Assembly (NCBI GenBank): GCA_005406025.1
Contig: BGZK01000758.1
Span: 186,001 to 250,000, forward strand
Length of the DNA stretch: 64,000 nt
Direction of reading: 5' to 3'
DNA from: Eumeta japonica
Taxonomy: Eukaryota; Arthropoda; Insecta; Lepidoptera; Psychidae
The position numbers and the translations under genes are program-made. Shown here piece after piece: positions 47,525 through 59,625 of this stretch (positions within the stretch are counted from its first letter, which is position 1; every line of letters starts with the position of its first letter). Below the pieces are notes generated by a model that did no database searches, was not told the DNA's origin, and was given only the letters and a program-made list of their open reading frames with translations.

Positions 47525-50260
47525 ATCTAGAAATACTATGAAAACCCAAACTAGATTTAATTTTCGGATGATTTTCACAATAGTTATTTTGTACAATTGG
47601 TTTTATGTATTTTTGTCTTGTTGCATTGTGGATTTGTCGTTACAGCTTGACATCAACTTCTTTAGCACTATAAAAGTCACGATTACAAGTAAAATGCAAT
47701 TTACACTAAAGAATTATCTAAACGTATTTAGGACATGAAGTACAGACACTGAGTACATTTATTTATACACGTCAATTTGTTACTTTAGTGATTGTAAATG
47801 ATGTTTAAAGCTGCTTTAGAAACCCGATAAACGCCTTTACTTGGCACTTCTAGAAACGTGATGGCTGGGATCCGTGATAATTGCTTTATGACGTTTGGAA
47901 TAAAATCATTTTTTTTGACATTACACATGTTGTTATTCATATTTTCAATCTACTTTGTCTTTTGTTCTATTTGTTTCTACGGTTTGATGATTTGAATATA
48001 CGATTATCCTTTTCTATAGATTACAAAAACCAGTAATAAACATGCTATTTTTATGGTCGAGCTTAATAATTTTATTTCTGTACATACCTTCTATGAATAA
48101 GGAGAGTTTTATTTCACATTTGTGATAAAAAAATTAGTCCGACTTTTATCGTCCACCCGATATCCTGTAAGTAGATAAATGTTATCACCATTCGCTGTAA
48201 TATTGTAAAGTGGTCATTATGTAGATAAGGTATATTGGATTGAAAAGTTTGGAGCCAAACTAGGGTTACCATGGTGTCCACGTCACATTATTTTTCATCA
48301 GAAAAAATGTGATCAAGTTTCGTTACTCCTTCAGTTTTAAAGTAAGACTTTCTTCCTGGCACGTCTAATACGTTTATCACGATTTTATATTTAGTGTCTA
48401 TGATTTAACAAAAAAAATCTTTGCTTTATGTGCAGGCACTGAAGAAAATATCTATGAATATAATTAAATTGCTCAACTTAAGGGTCTATTCCATGACCAC
48501 CTTTTACTGTCATGTTTAGCAAAAAGTCAAATTCACAGATTAATTTTTAAATCAAAATTCATCTTACAAATAACTTTTTACTAATAGTTATTTCAACGGA
48601 AGTCTTTGGAGAAACCTTAAGTTCAAAAAATTATACCAATCTTTTGCTACCCGTAAATTCACTTTTTTTTACAGACAATAATTAATTTTTGTACTTGCGT
48701 CTCAGGTCTATTATAAACTTCGCTCGGTATTAAATTGTTTATGAGGTTACGACGTTTCGTATAAAAATAGAAACATCCATTTATAATGAAGACATGCACA
48801 TCGATTACAATGGCATTAAACACCAGCCAGCCTTTATCCTGAATTAACAGGCTGAAAATTAAACACACTGTCTGCAAAACATCGCAATTCCATAAACACG
48901 TCTGTAAGCAGACGACGAAATTACATGTGTTTATGGGTGCGTACGACGTGGCGGTACAAGTTTTGTTTTATCGTAGCGAAAGTTGAAACAAAAGTTGGTG
49001 CATCGAATTTAAGAAACATACAGTCAGCGTCGATAAACAAACGGACGTGGTTTCTTTTGACGATTTTTAATATTCAATCACTCCACACTATCAATCCCAC
49101 CGCTTAACATAAAATTGGTCCTGTAATCAATGCTAACAATATTTGAATCACAATGCAGTCGTATCCTTTTACGGTTCGCAGTTTCGATTGACGCCTTTCG
49201 CGACATTTTTGGATTCGCATATGTTTATTAAAAAATTGGATCTCAAAACTTCGTCTCATAAAATATTTTAGATACTTCCTAGATCTGAATACTTGAGGTT
49301 TGCTTCTGTAGTTATTTATGACTTAATATTCTTACACAAAAAAACCTTAAAAATCGGTATGTTGTTAGTGCGTCTCTGTCTTCTCGAAGACTGCAACATG
49401 GAAAATAATTTCTATTTAAATTTTCGTTCATTTTATTTTAGTAAATCTAAAAATAGAAAAATTATCACGAATATAAGGAAACTTGAATTCCTCTAGATAA
49501 TAGCGTTTATTGGGTAACTCGTTTTACAAAGTTAATTAAAAGGCCACTAAGTGTAAAAGTATTCGGCGGTGCGGCGCGGGAGTCGACCCGACCTCGACAC
49601 CCATTCCGGAATGTTCTGATCAGGAATTGCCGTGTTTCCTTTTAAATTCTATTACTGCAATCCCACTTTGTTTATACCGAGTGACGAACGTCAATACCTA
49701 TTATTGTTCGGCGAACGGGGACGTTACGCCGTATTAGCAATTTAATACCCGACAAATAAACATCCTTTAGACACGCGCCGACGTACTTCTATTTACAGAG
49801 CGGGTCATCGTGTCGACAAGTATTCACACGGAAAATATGTAGGTATGTGTCGCTGGCCGTGGGCCAGGCCCGATTAAGGATACGCGCAGTCCGACTTGCT
49901 GGATACTATTTCTAAGCGCCTGCACACGCACACGCGACACGATTTAGGGAGTGCTATAATTTAGAAACTCATTATATATATTGTCTATCGTAAAATAGAA
50001 ATTATTCGCACAATATTTTTTTTCCGACAACTGTGTTATTTTGTTATATGTTTGTTGGTGTATATCGGAAAAGGATCCTTTTATCAATACCAAATTTAAA
50101 TAATACGCGTGGGTTTTCACCGTCTCGGTTAGCTAAGCAGCCGGTACGCTGTGAAGGACTAAAACGTTCGTAGTGTACGCAATAGTACTATTGATAACAT
50201 TATCGTTAGAGTATTTACAAAAGCTACTATTGCAAATTACTGTTCAAGTGTCTATCGGTA
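47525..50260. other. Intron stretch, nothing recognised
   Basis: AT-rich with a minor GC patch at 49565-49600. No exon, tRNA or repeat boundary could be supported. Confidence 0.4.
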
Positions 50261-50400
50261 AACTGGAATGAATTATGAATGAAGGTATGCTTAATATGGC
50301 GGATATGGTAATATGGGGGGACGGACGGCCAGGGAGGGTAACCTATTCCCCCTGGAAATTGTATGTTTTGTATATACGAGTGAAGCGCGGACGATCTGAT

Positions 50401-50725
50401 CTAAAAAAAAATCTGACTTGCCCCCCCGTCCAGAAAATGGGTACGCCCGTACTCATCTATAAAATATTGATGGCCCCACCCCCTACCTTTTGTTTTAGTT
50501 TCGTTAACGCATAGAATATCCAGTCGCGTGTCTTTCATTAGTTCGCAGACATCATAAATTTTATCATGCATACCTCTATACACATTCAGAGAATCGAAGC
50601 GGACTTCTTTAGTCCGCGTTTCGCGCCTCGGGGAACTAGGCGTAACGGGTGGCAAACCGCAACTAGAGCTTCCGATTTTTAGGTACAGAAATTTGTTCCC
50701 CTCAGATACGATAAGACAGATGTAG
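50401..50725 (-). pseudogene. RTE-like LINE, inverted 5' segment (endonuclease start)
   Basis: The minus strand encodes FDSLNVYRGMHDKIYDVCEL then MKDTRLDILCVNETKTKG. This is the start of the apurinic-type endonuclease domain of RTE-clade elements (LN...DKI-D-CELM---LDILCVNETK; the final Glu is a catalytic residue in the family). Beyond TKG the frame stays open but no longer resembles endonuclease. The segment is head-to-head with the C-terminal piece at 50726. Confidence 0.7.
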
Positions 50726-51090
50726 TAACAGTGATGTTACAGTGCTGTAATTTGAAGGAAGATATAGTGGCCAGAGTAGAAAAAGGTATTTTGCGGTGGT
50801 TTGGCCATCCGAAAAGGATGGATGAAAGTACACTGACAAAACAAATCTATAGAGCGAATGTGTATGGTGAAAAGGTTGGCAAGGGTCGCCCTAGAAAATC
50901 CTATGCAGACCTAATTGGTGACATATTGAAAGTGGGCCAAATTTCAAGCACCCAAAACCGACGAGACTGTACAACAAGATTGATGGATGCCAGTGAAGCA
51001 AAAGAGATATGCAAAGATCGTACCATGTGGAAATCTATAGTCTCTGCCTACCCTTCTGAGAAATGGGCGTGAGTTTATATTTTTGTTATT
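50726..51090 (+). pseudogene. RTE-like LINE, 3' end of reverse transcriptase ORF
   Basis: A 113-codon frame reads GILRWFGHPKRMDESTLTKQ, then IYRANVYGEKVGKGRPRKSY and MDASEAKEICKDRTMWKSIV followed by SAYPS and a stop at 51070-51072. This is the C-terminal tail typical of RTE-like polyproteins. It is intact over this part but lacks the whole central polymerase, so the copy is dead. Paralogous fragments lie at 36840, 39252 (reverse) and 61481 (reverse). Confidence 0.8.
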
Positions 51091-51587
51091 CATCATATGG
51101 ATATACGTAATATCTTTTGTGACATATCTATATCTTCAACCTTTTGAATGAAGTCACTCGTGAACATTACAACGAAACCGAACGTGTGTAGACACTTAAG
51201 GCTCGTATATCTGAGTTTCTATCAACGAATTCCTCGACGCTTTAGTCACCGATACGCGAGCCAGTAATGGCTTACACCGTGGGCAATTAGTTTACTTCGT
51301 AATTTATCTCCCTTTTAAAAATCGTTTAAAACACTTTTCTATAGAGACGATTAGTTGAACTTTTTTAAATGTAGGCCTGCTGTTAAAATGTTTGACATGG
51401 TGTTGAATGTATGATGTAACAAAAGTTTAAAGCAATTCTTTCGTTTTTCTTTAAATAAAAATTTATAACAGCTCTTTACCGCTTTTCAAGTTACGTAGTT
51501 TTTGTACTTTTGGGAGTAATGCATACAGATATTATATTTTAATTATTTCTTGACGTCTTTACCTTACTAATGTTATTGTTATCCACG

Positions 51588-51740
51588 GCCTGACTGGCGC
51601 AATTGGTAATGACTCTATGTGCTGCACTGAGGGCGTGGGTTTGATTTCCGAACAAGAAAAATATATGTATGATTAAAAGTTATGTTTGTCTCGAGTCTGG
51701 ACGTTTCTATGTACTATGTGTGAGTATTTATATAAAAAAG

Positions 51741-51773
<33 letters not shown>

Positions 51774-51835
51774 GTATCAAGTATCTGATACTCATAATAT
51801 TAAAATCGTTGCTTAGTTTGGGAGCACAAGGTAAT
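51588..51835 (+). mobile_element. tRNA-derived SINE
   Basis: The head GGCCTGACTGGCGCAATTGG then TAATGACTC carries a Pol III A box (TGGCGCAATTGG). A B-box-like GGTTTGATTTCC follows about 40 bases on. The tail has TATGTTTGTCTCGAGTCTGG, a (TA)n run at 51741-51769 and TTGCTTAGTTTGGGAGCACA. I recognise the order as a lepidopteran tRNA-derived SINE. Degraded promoter boxes suggest an old copy. Confidence 0.75.
51741..51769. repeat. (TA)n microsatellite inside the SINE
   Basis: Uninterrupted TA dinucleotides in the position where this SINE type normally has an AT-rich GTATATTATA... region. Confidence 0.85.
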
Positions 51836-52469
51836 AATGTTTGTGTCCGAAAACATTTATATATTATGCCCAAAAACTATGCTTTTCTAAATTTTCATCG
51901 AAATTAATTTGATTGATGTAAGGTTATAAAACATCTACTTAAGTATCATAAATGTACTTGCAGTTCAGCCTTCGAAACGTCTCTTTCAAGGTGTTTTATC
52001 TTGTCATCTCTTTTTTTTATGTTTGGTTCTACCCAATTAAAGCCTAGAATCTATAAATTAGACTCTTCATCGAGTTATCAGGTCCTTCGCAATGTGTACG
52101 ATAACGGTGGGGACATGTGGCACTTGGTAAAATTATAGAGTGCAAGTAATGCGACCGATACGTTTAAACGTCAATGTACCCAGTGTTTGTGGTGCAGTAT
52201 ATTTGATAACGTACTGATGGTACGTTAATAACTACAGTTTCATTAAACCGACCGACCGTCACAGACGAGTTTACTGTAATACGACGTTTGTATTCGGCCC
52301 GTCTCTTCATATTGCCATAACACGCTAAAAACGACGAGGTGGTTATGAGGCGCCTTTCTGAGCGAGAAATTTATCATAAACATATTCGATTAACACTGAA
52401 AGTATTTCGTATTCCGGAAGCGATACTCGGAATCGATGGGACGTGTCCGGCATGATTGTGTTCCGTGGA

Positions 52470-52975
52470 ATATTTTAATCGGGACGTCCCGGCGACCCGG
52501 CGCGGCGCTCGGGAGGGCCTCGCAGCCCGCGGCGAGGGTTTCGCTTTCCCTAGTATCGTTGCGATAGTATCGCGTGAGTCATTTCGGAGGGCGCAGGCAA
52601 AGCGGCGGCGTTCGCCGTCCACTCGCTGACACCGGAAGACAACGTGATTCGTGAGGTGTTCTGTGCTTACGTGACTGCCCAAACAAAAAGGTGTGTAATG
52701 TATTCTCGTAATTTTTTGCGAGCACTCGAGCCGCGTCCCGTATCACGACGTTCGTCGCGTCGAGATGGGGGTGTGTTCGGCGCGGGGTCGACCGACAGGA
52801 AGGGAGCGCAGTCACGAGGGTGGGTGTTGTCGGTGTGCGCATGCGCGGCACCCTGTCCGTCCCCGGGGACGCCGCATGTGCGCCGCGCCTCGCGCCCCGC
52901 GCTGCGCATCCGAGCAACGGCACGGGCGAGGCGGGTGAGAGGGGGCCAGGTTCGCCGCACGACAGACAGCTCGAT
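52470..52975. promoter_or_regulatory. GC-rich island near the exon at 53.4 kb
   Basis: About 500 bases of high GC lie 0.4 kb into the intron, downstream of the exon at 53357-53428. Frames of 100 to 114 codons are open on both strands at once, which argues against coding. No splice junction in phase with the flanking exons was found. It is a candidate intronic enhancer or alternative promoter. Confidence 0.3.
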
Positions 52976-53356
52976 TAATGAATAGGTACTCCATTCATCC
53001 GACACGCGATTATTGCCATGGCGACGAACGCGTTATGCGACCCGGTTAGATTAGAAGATTAGGCGTTATTCTCACCTCGTCTTAAAAAATTAACCAAGAA
53101 AGACTGAGAGGATTGTCTTGGTCGATCATCTAGTCCATCCGTTACTATAGAAACTAGGTATTCGATATCGATTTTCTATAAATAACAAGCTAAGAACTCA
53201 TCTAAGCCGACACGAGACGTTTGAAGAGACGTTACTAGCATACCTCGAACGTAAGAATAAACGAATGTCATAAAACGGTTCGCTGTAAGCAGTCACCGGC
53301 GAAAGTAATGAAGGTTCAATGTATTCGTGTAACGCTAGTAGCGAGCGTGCACCAAC

Positions 53357-53428
53357 CGTTGGCGGAGCGCGCGGCCGGCGAGGTGGCCTCCTTGTGGCGC
53401 GTCGACTCCTTCTCCTTGCCGCTGTTCC
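53357..53428 (-). CDS. Penultimate coding exon of the unidentified minus-strand gene
   Basis: On the minus strand a T-rich acceptor TTTTGTTTCAG precedes GG, then codons for NSGKEKESTRHKEATSPAAR and SAN, then G and the donor GTTGGT. The exon is 72 nt and enters with two bases completing a codon, leaving one base. The result is hydrophilic, rich in Lys/Glu/Ser/Ala and probably disordered. It joins in frame to DEHPGQKQRKG... at 13051. The third-position GC bias matches the terminal exon and differs sharply from flanks. The upstream exon is not identified with confidence (see the candidate at 59.2 kb). The protein family is not recognised. Confidence 0.7.
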
Positions 53429-54538
53429 CTGAAACAAAATTCTACATTAACACCGCGACGTAACCGCAAACCGCTAACAAACACATCTTTGAAATAATCG
53501 ATTCATCTTTATACCGTGATGAAATTGATTTCATTATTATATCCTCTCTAGCAAACGTAATTCAACAGTTCTCCATTAAGTAGCCGAACGCAACGACGTT
53601 GACGTTGACGACAAAAATTCACCAACTTCACTAATGAGTGGTAAAAAAATATTTATCATTTGTCCATTAATTTGCATAAACAAATATTGACTAATTTTAC
53701 AATAAATAAATTGATTAAAATCTCGCTAATTCTGTAAAAAACAGATTTTCGGAAAATAGGTGAAAGCGTGAATCAAATGAACGATAAAATATCTCTGTAT
53801 CTTTAATATATTTATTTGACTAGTATTAGTGGTTACGGCACACGAAGATCATCATACGTTTACGTCTGAATCGGTGCTATATGGCTTCGGTAACGAACTG
53901 ATTTCGATTTTATTTTGTATATCTTGCACACAATCCAATTCGCGAGAAAAAAATAACGGAATGAAAATGGATGACAAGAAACAAAACCGCGAGAAGTTAT
54001 TATAGCACACGATATTATCTCATCCGTATTCAGAGGGCAGACCGGTCTGGCCTATATTGTGTACTTATATGGACGAAGCGACTGATGCTGTTAATGTCAA
54101 TTGCACTTGCAATCAATTATAAATTATTACATAACTAAGAAAATAAGAAACATTTTGTCTCCAGCACATCTATGGCTCTTTACAGTTAAATTGGTGTCAT
54201 CAGTAAGGTCTTGATCTGAATTTATCCCTTTTAAGATTTCATATGTTTTTCGGCGTTAGTTAATTTATAATGTTAATTTTTCAGTGTAGTTCTATTTAGC
54301 GCCAGACGGCATTCCTCTTTATTTTATTTTGCATGCATGAATGTGGTTAAGAACGAGATATCAATTATTATTAAATTAAGGTAAAAAAAAATATGTAGAC
54401 AAATAAAATAGTTAAAAATAGTGAATAACACAAATGAAACTAAAGAGTTATTTTAATTCTCAATGGTTATGACCTAGTTGCTAATTTAGTATCGTCATAT
54501 TATTGGTTCATAATTCATTTAAGTAACAAATAGCTAAC

Positions 54539-54563
54539 ATATATATATATATATATATATATA
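54539..54563. repeat. (AT)n microsatellite
   Basis: About 12 uninterrupted AT dinucleotides. Confidence 0.85.
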
Positions 54564-55469
54564 GATAAATGCCCGAGGTCATTCGTTTGCAGAGGAAAAA
54601 CGCATAACAGGCAACAACAGGCGTGTTATAATTAATATAATCTATAATGGACGTTGGCGCTACATCGGCGCTAGTTCGAACGTATTTATTACACGCGAAT
54701 AGCCCTGACGTGAGTACAGCCTACATAGGTAGTGCACGGCACAAACAACAGGCGCCGTGTCAATGTTGTACTTAAAGCCTTGGACGCTCATTTATACATA
54801 TATGTAATTCCGATGATTGGTTAATAGATCCTTCGATCATAAAAAGTTTCAACAATATACAGTTCGTTTATTTATTTCATTGCATTAGGTAAGAAATTAC
54901 ATCCGAGCAGAACATCGTTTGCAAGGTTGATTATCCTTCATTCTTCCTCAATTTTTTTTGGGGCAAAGAGCTGACTTTTTAAGTCTTTCACACTAGGCCA
55001 CAGTACCGATGGGAAGCTATTAAAGACAGTTATAGTCAATTCGGTGATAATGTCTGAAACCGATGGCTTATGGTGTTCTTGTCAAGGCACTGATCTTTTT
55101 TAAATTATAATTGAAATAAAAAAAGCTTTTTGTTCAATCGGTGTATGGTTAGGGATTAAACTTTTTGCTTTCTAATTTGAAACCTTCACGATGACCGCTC
55201 CGTCAATCATTCATCACTAAGTTTTTGCTGATGATAAATTGCGTAAAAATCTATTAAACAAATGTATAATAATAGGTAATCAATAATCTTAAGCAAGATA
55301 TAAAAATATTTAAAGCAGATAAGAAAAACAAATCAACGAATTTCCAAAATTCTCCGAATTACAATGTAATAACGATATTAACAGCAATAATTGGCGAGTG
55401 ATGTACGTGAGGTGTTCGCCGAAATTGTTGGTGAAGTTGAAACATCTTTTAGCGCTTTTCGGTCAATCG

Positions 55470-55570
55470 CGCTGATAGCGGCCCGCGGCGGGGCCAGAGA
55501 TAACGGCGCGATGATAAGATACATAGCCCGTGTAGTGTAAGACTGTTATCGCCTTACTCTAAGATATAAC
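55470..55570. promoter_or_regulatory. Cluster of GATA-factor motifs
   Basis: Within 100 bases: TGATAG, AGATAA, TGATAA, AGATAC and CGATAAC (reverse of GTTATCG), around a small GC-rich core. WGATAR is bound by GATA factors (pannier/serpent family in insects). The density is higher than the surrounding sequence appears to have, but AT-rich DNA produces GATA often. Confidence 0.3.
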
Positions 55571-56920
55571 ACCTAATAACGGATTGAATAACACGAGAGA
55601 AATTCCAAGATTCTAGTCAGGAAAAACCCTCGTCCATCTGATGGAAATTCGTATTATCATTTTAGATATAACAAAATATAAATCGGTTGTTGGTTTCCGA
55701 ACACGGTGTGATTGCATATAGAATACATTTTTTTGTTGTTGTTAATTTGTTTTTATATATGTCGATGTACTAGTTATAGCGCGAGTAAACTACTTTAAAT
55801 TTACTTAGCGGCGAGTTAAATGAAATGTAGACGTATAATCATTTAACGTACCTAATATAGATCCTTTGTATGAACAAAAAAATCTATAAGTGGGTGATTG
55901 ATTGATACCAAGAATATCATGTATAATGTAACGTTGTAATTTAGTAACCTCTAAGATATTTCTTATCATTTTTAGTAGATAACTTAGAGATGCACAATTA
56001 ATATTTCCCAATTTTTGCTACTTTCCTAATATCTCACTCCCGTACTCTCAAAGACACTATTTAATTTATAATCCTGCCTACCTTTTATCCGTTTACTAGT
56101 GACGCGCAGCATTAATAACGCGATTAAAGGTCATATTCTACAGTCATTATCTGTGACATTGAGTAGTTCTTGTGCACTAACGCCTATACGCATAAGCTCA
56201 ATGATCTCGGCCGACGTAGTTTCTACAATTATAGGTCACGGTTTGAGATTATAAACTCAAATTATCTACTTGGAGAGGCGCCATAAATTAGGGTCTTTGA
56301 ACTATAGACCGATAGACTAGCGACCGATGACGATCGGACTACATAACAAGACGATTTTGGCCAGCGTCGTCACTGATATACGATAAGGCGACAGCCCGAG
56401 GCGCAACTTTCTAGTCAATCGCAGTCAGGGGAGTCTCAATCGCAACTAATTGTCTTTACGGCCGAGGAGAATAAGGAAAATCGGCCGACAAATCCGTCAA
56501 CCATACGTAGAGCTGGTTTAAATGCATAGACCAGAATATCGGACGTGTAATAAAGGCATTCGAGTCACTTGCGTCCGAACTTTATTAAAACATCGCTCTA
56601 TGTCTCTAGATATCGAAGTATTTCATTGGTTTACTTTGAATCAGACAGGAAACAGAGGATTTGTCGCAGTAAATATATATATGTATGTATAATACCGATA
56701 TGGTTTAATATATATGCTATAATTTTTGCATATTTAGGACTATTTGCACAATTTAGGTTAGCCGGAAATGGTACGTTTGGTGCTAATATAACTTTCGCAT
56801 TAAAGTCGACCTGGCAGATAAACAACCCATCGCTGTTTACAGTTTTCACGCACAACAGGATTAATCTTTATCTTGTCTCGAAATGCGAGTTTTTTGATAT
56901 TTTTTGTTAATTCTGTTACA

Positions 56921-56982
56921 GGCTGGAGTTCGAATCACACCTTCGGTTTGTTCAGTCGAGGGTCTTACTACTGAACTATCTC
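56921..56982 (-). repeat. tRNA-like/SINE fragment
   Basis: On the minus strand, AGTTCAGTAGTAAGACC resembles a Pol III A box and GATTCGAACTCC resembles a B box about 35 bases on. The anticodon arm does not fold clearly, so it is more likely a SINE head or tRNA pseudogene than a functional tRNA. Confidence 0.35.
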
Positions 56983-57537
56983 TGTTTTATTATTTTAATA
57001 GTCTACAATCGAATATAAAATTCTAAAGTACAGCGACATATTGCAATGCAGGAAGGAAAATAATGTATATTCTAATTTTATTTTTTAAACCTTTGTTTTT
57101 GTGGATTAGGCACTTTGTAAATGTATAAATAAATACGTATTTACTATGTTCATATTACAGGAAATCCAATACTTTTAGTATTTTAACAAAGGATTAGAAA
57201 GTGCTTGTACGCGAACCGGTGATTACACTAATCTGTCAGTCTTTTGTTGTTTTATGAACAATAAAAAGCCGAATAAATTGAAGCCGATAGGCGCGATATG
57301 TACTACATTTGATTCGGTTTTCGTAGCTCTAGGTAGATTAGATTTCGAAATCGCTTTAGTGCTCTTGAAAAAAATGAGACATAAAAAAAAGATGTATAAC
57401 CATGGTGATAACTCTTAAATGCTCGAAACCCCCGTATTGCCTGATAAATATTCCTACTGAAAACAGTAACTTTCAGAATTTCTAAAAAAAATCAATTTAA
57501 ACAGAGTTAAGATGAAAACTAAAGCCATGTCGCTTTT

Positions 57538-57750
57538 TAGGGTTCTGCACTTACCGAGTCCGTCGTTAGTCTTACCTTTAAAAGGCTGTAGCGTTATAGA
57601 ATACGTGTTACTACAGCGGATATCCTAAGAAATAAAAAAATGAAAAAGTAAAATTTCTAAGGGAATTCCTATAAAAGAAACGTCTTTTTTTTTCGACGTT
57701 TTAGGAGTTCCGTAGCAGAAGACAAAACACACGAATAAACCGCTACACGA
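57538..57750 (+). repeat. TTAGGGTTCTG-type repeat, degraded
   Basis: It starts TAGGGTTCTGCACTTACCGA and shows CGTTTTAGGAGTTCCGTAGC near 57700. It fits the family at 18271 and 28526, but is rearranged or two partial copies. Confidence 0.4.
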
Positions 57751-57799
57751 CTTTAGTTAAAAAAATAGCTCTACTTTTGTCGCTTTCTCCGGTCACTAC

Positions 57800-59600
57800 A
57801 GATATTATTGCCCACTGTGCAATTCATTATCTCCTAAGGGGTTGACTTGTGCCCCTTTAACTTTGGAATATTTTTTTTTTTTTTAATCCATAAAACAATT
57901 GTAATAACAGAGCTTGATAAATAAATGCAATGAAAATTATATTGAATACTGTTCACAGTTTTTTTTTAATTTCCATAGTAACTATGAAGTCACTGACCAA
58001 AAATTTAAATTTGGAATGTTTATCATTTTTCTGCTCCATAAGCGAATTTTGTAACTCGGCAAAAACCAGACAGTGGTGTCTGTTTGTCAAAAGATGTTCT
58101 TGGAAAAATGTTTTGTGTGGCCTGGTATTTTATTCTATATTTACGCGGCCGAAGCACAAGCTAAAGTTAGGTATTCTTGTATAATATAATAAAAGTTTGT
58201 AAAGTAGCTAGATTTTTAAGGTGGATTTCGTCAAATCGTCAAAACAATATAGCATTTAGAATTAAGATTTAATTTAAATTTTTACATTTAGCGTTAATTA
58301 TAAATAAGTGAGCTAATTATGTGCAAAAAAAAAATGAAATTTTCATTGAGATGGGTGTACAAACAAATGTGATCTCTCTTGATTATAACATTTCTCTGAG
58401 CGGACGGGTCGACCAGAAGCATTTCAGTGACGTCGCCGAACGGGCGGGCCGGCGGCGCGCGCGCGGGTGCCGCCGGACCGGTTGCGCGAGACCGTTCACC
58501 CGGCCCTCGTTGCAGATTTATCTCGACGCCGCTAGATCCCTCCTACACTGTCAATTCTATATTTTATATTCTATGTACCAAAAATGGAGGCCGTTAGTAC
58601 TGCAAAGTTATAATTCATTACAGAAAAAAAAAGATTAGGTGAAACTATATCATATTATTTCTTAATACTCAGATTTTAAAGGGCCGACCCAAAGATCCTT
58701 TATAAAATCCATACAGTACTGTAGTTGTACATGAAGCGAATCATTCTATATTGAGAAGTTCATTAGATTTAATTTTCCAAAACTGCAAGAGAATTCCGAG
58801 ACCAGTAATTCTTTACTCCATTAATCGAATCCTATCATTTAAATACTATTTTAACATTTAAATAATACTCCTAGAATGATATGAAATCCGAGTCCATAGG
58901 AAATACAAACAGCGGATGGCTCTATAACGAAAGGGTTTTTTTTTTACCTGCTTACAATAACGTAACCGGCTCGCGGTGGACGACCGGTTATGGGAAACGG
59001 GCGAACGTTAAAAAATCATTTGACGTCGTCATATATCGAGAAATTACAATACGATTTGTAGTAATATCTAAGCATTATTCGACTTTTTTTGTGACGAGAT
59101 ACAAGTAAAATAAGCGAGTAACGTGTGAAGTTCGAACGCGCACGGCGGCGGCGGCTCGCCCGTGACCTTGACGATGGCGTTGACTCGGCGGCCTCATGCG
59201 GCCGGCCGCCGGCGCGCCGCAGCGGCGAGCTTCTGTAAGCTCGTAAACCGATGGAGGTCGTTACGAATAGAATAATTATGACAATTTCGAAATCGTAATC
59301 GGAAAAATACAATTTTACTCTAATGATTACGAATTTTTTTTATATAGTTCATTTTAACGGTGAAGGAAAACATCGTGATGCGACATGCGCGTAGCAGAAG
59401 GGTTTATCGGATTCTTAAAAAAAAAATGTTTAAATTTTGAACAGGCCTATTGTCAATGTAAGAAACACGATCCGATACTATCTTCAGAAAAGAGAGTTTT
59501 TTTTTCGTCAGCAGCGAGCTTATTAAAGGTAATTAAAAGTGAACGACAATTTGTTTACTTGAAGAGTAACAGTTTTTAAAAGTGTGTGTGTTTAAGATTT
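57800..59600. other. Stretch with two GC islands
   Basis: GC islands at about 58400-58520 and 59130-59240 sit in AT-rich DNA. The second is discussed as a weak candidate exon. TTGCCCACTGTGCAATTC at 57808 is the repeat fragment also at 41447. No gene is supported. Confidence 0.4.
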
Positions 59601-59625
59601 GATCGTCGGGTAAAAGGTAAAGCAT

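Larger units (their letters stand above)
13052..53356 (-). other. 40.3-kb phase-1 intron of the minus-strand gene
   Basis: Donor G|GTTGGT at 53357/53356 and acceptor TTGACAG ending at 13052. The joined codon G+GC is glycine. The intron holds nearly all the repeats listed below plus isolated GC-rich islands that may be regulatory. Additional cassette exons with phase 1 at both ends could exist inside; I did not find a convincing one. Confidence 0.65.
53435..56900. other. Upstream intron stretch, mostly unclassified
   Basis: AT-rich sequence, presumably an upstream intron of the minus-strand gene. It contains the (AT)n microsatellite at 54539-54563 and the GATA-motif cluster at 55470-55570. 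Frames of up to 113 codons have no motif. Confidence 0.4.

Noticed and set aside
52374..53005. Overlapping 100- to 114-codon frames on both strands
   Set aside because: Four frames are open at once, as expected in CpG-rich DNA. None joins in phase with the exon at 53357-53428 and none shows a domain.
56921..56982. Functional tRNA gene on the minus strand
   Set aside because: A- and B-box-like sequences are present, but I could not fold an anticodon arm or paired acceptor stem, so it is kept only as a tRNA-like fragment.
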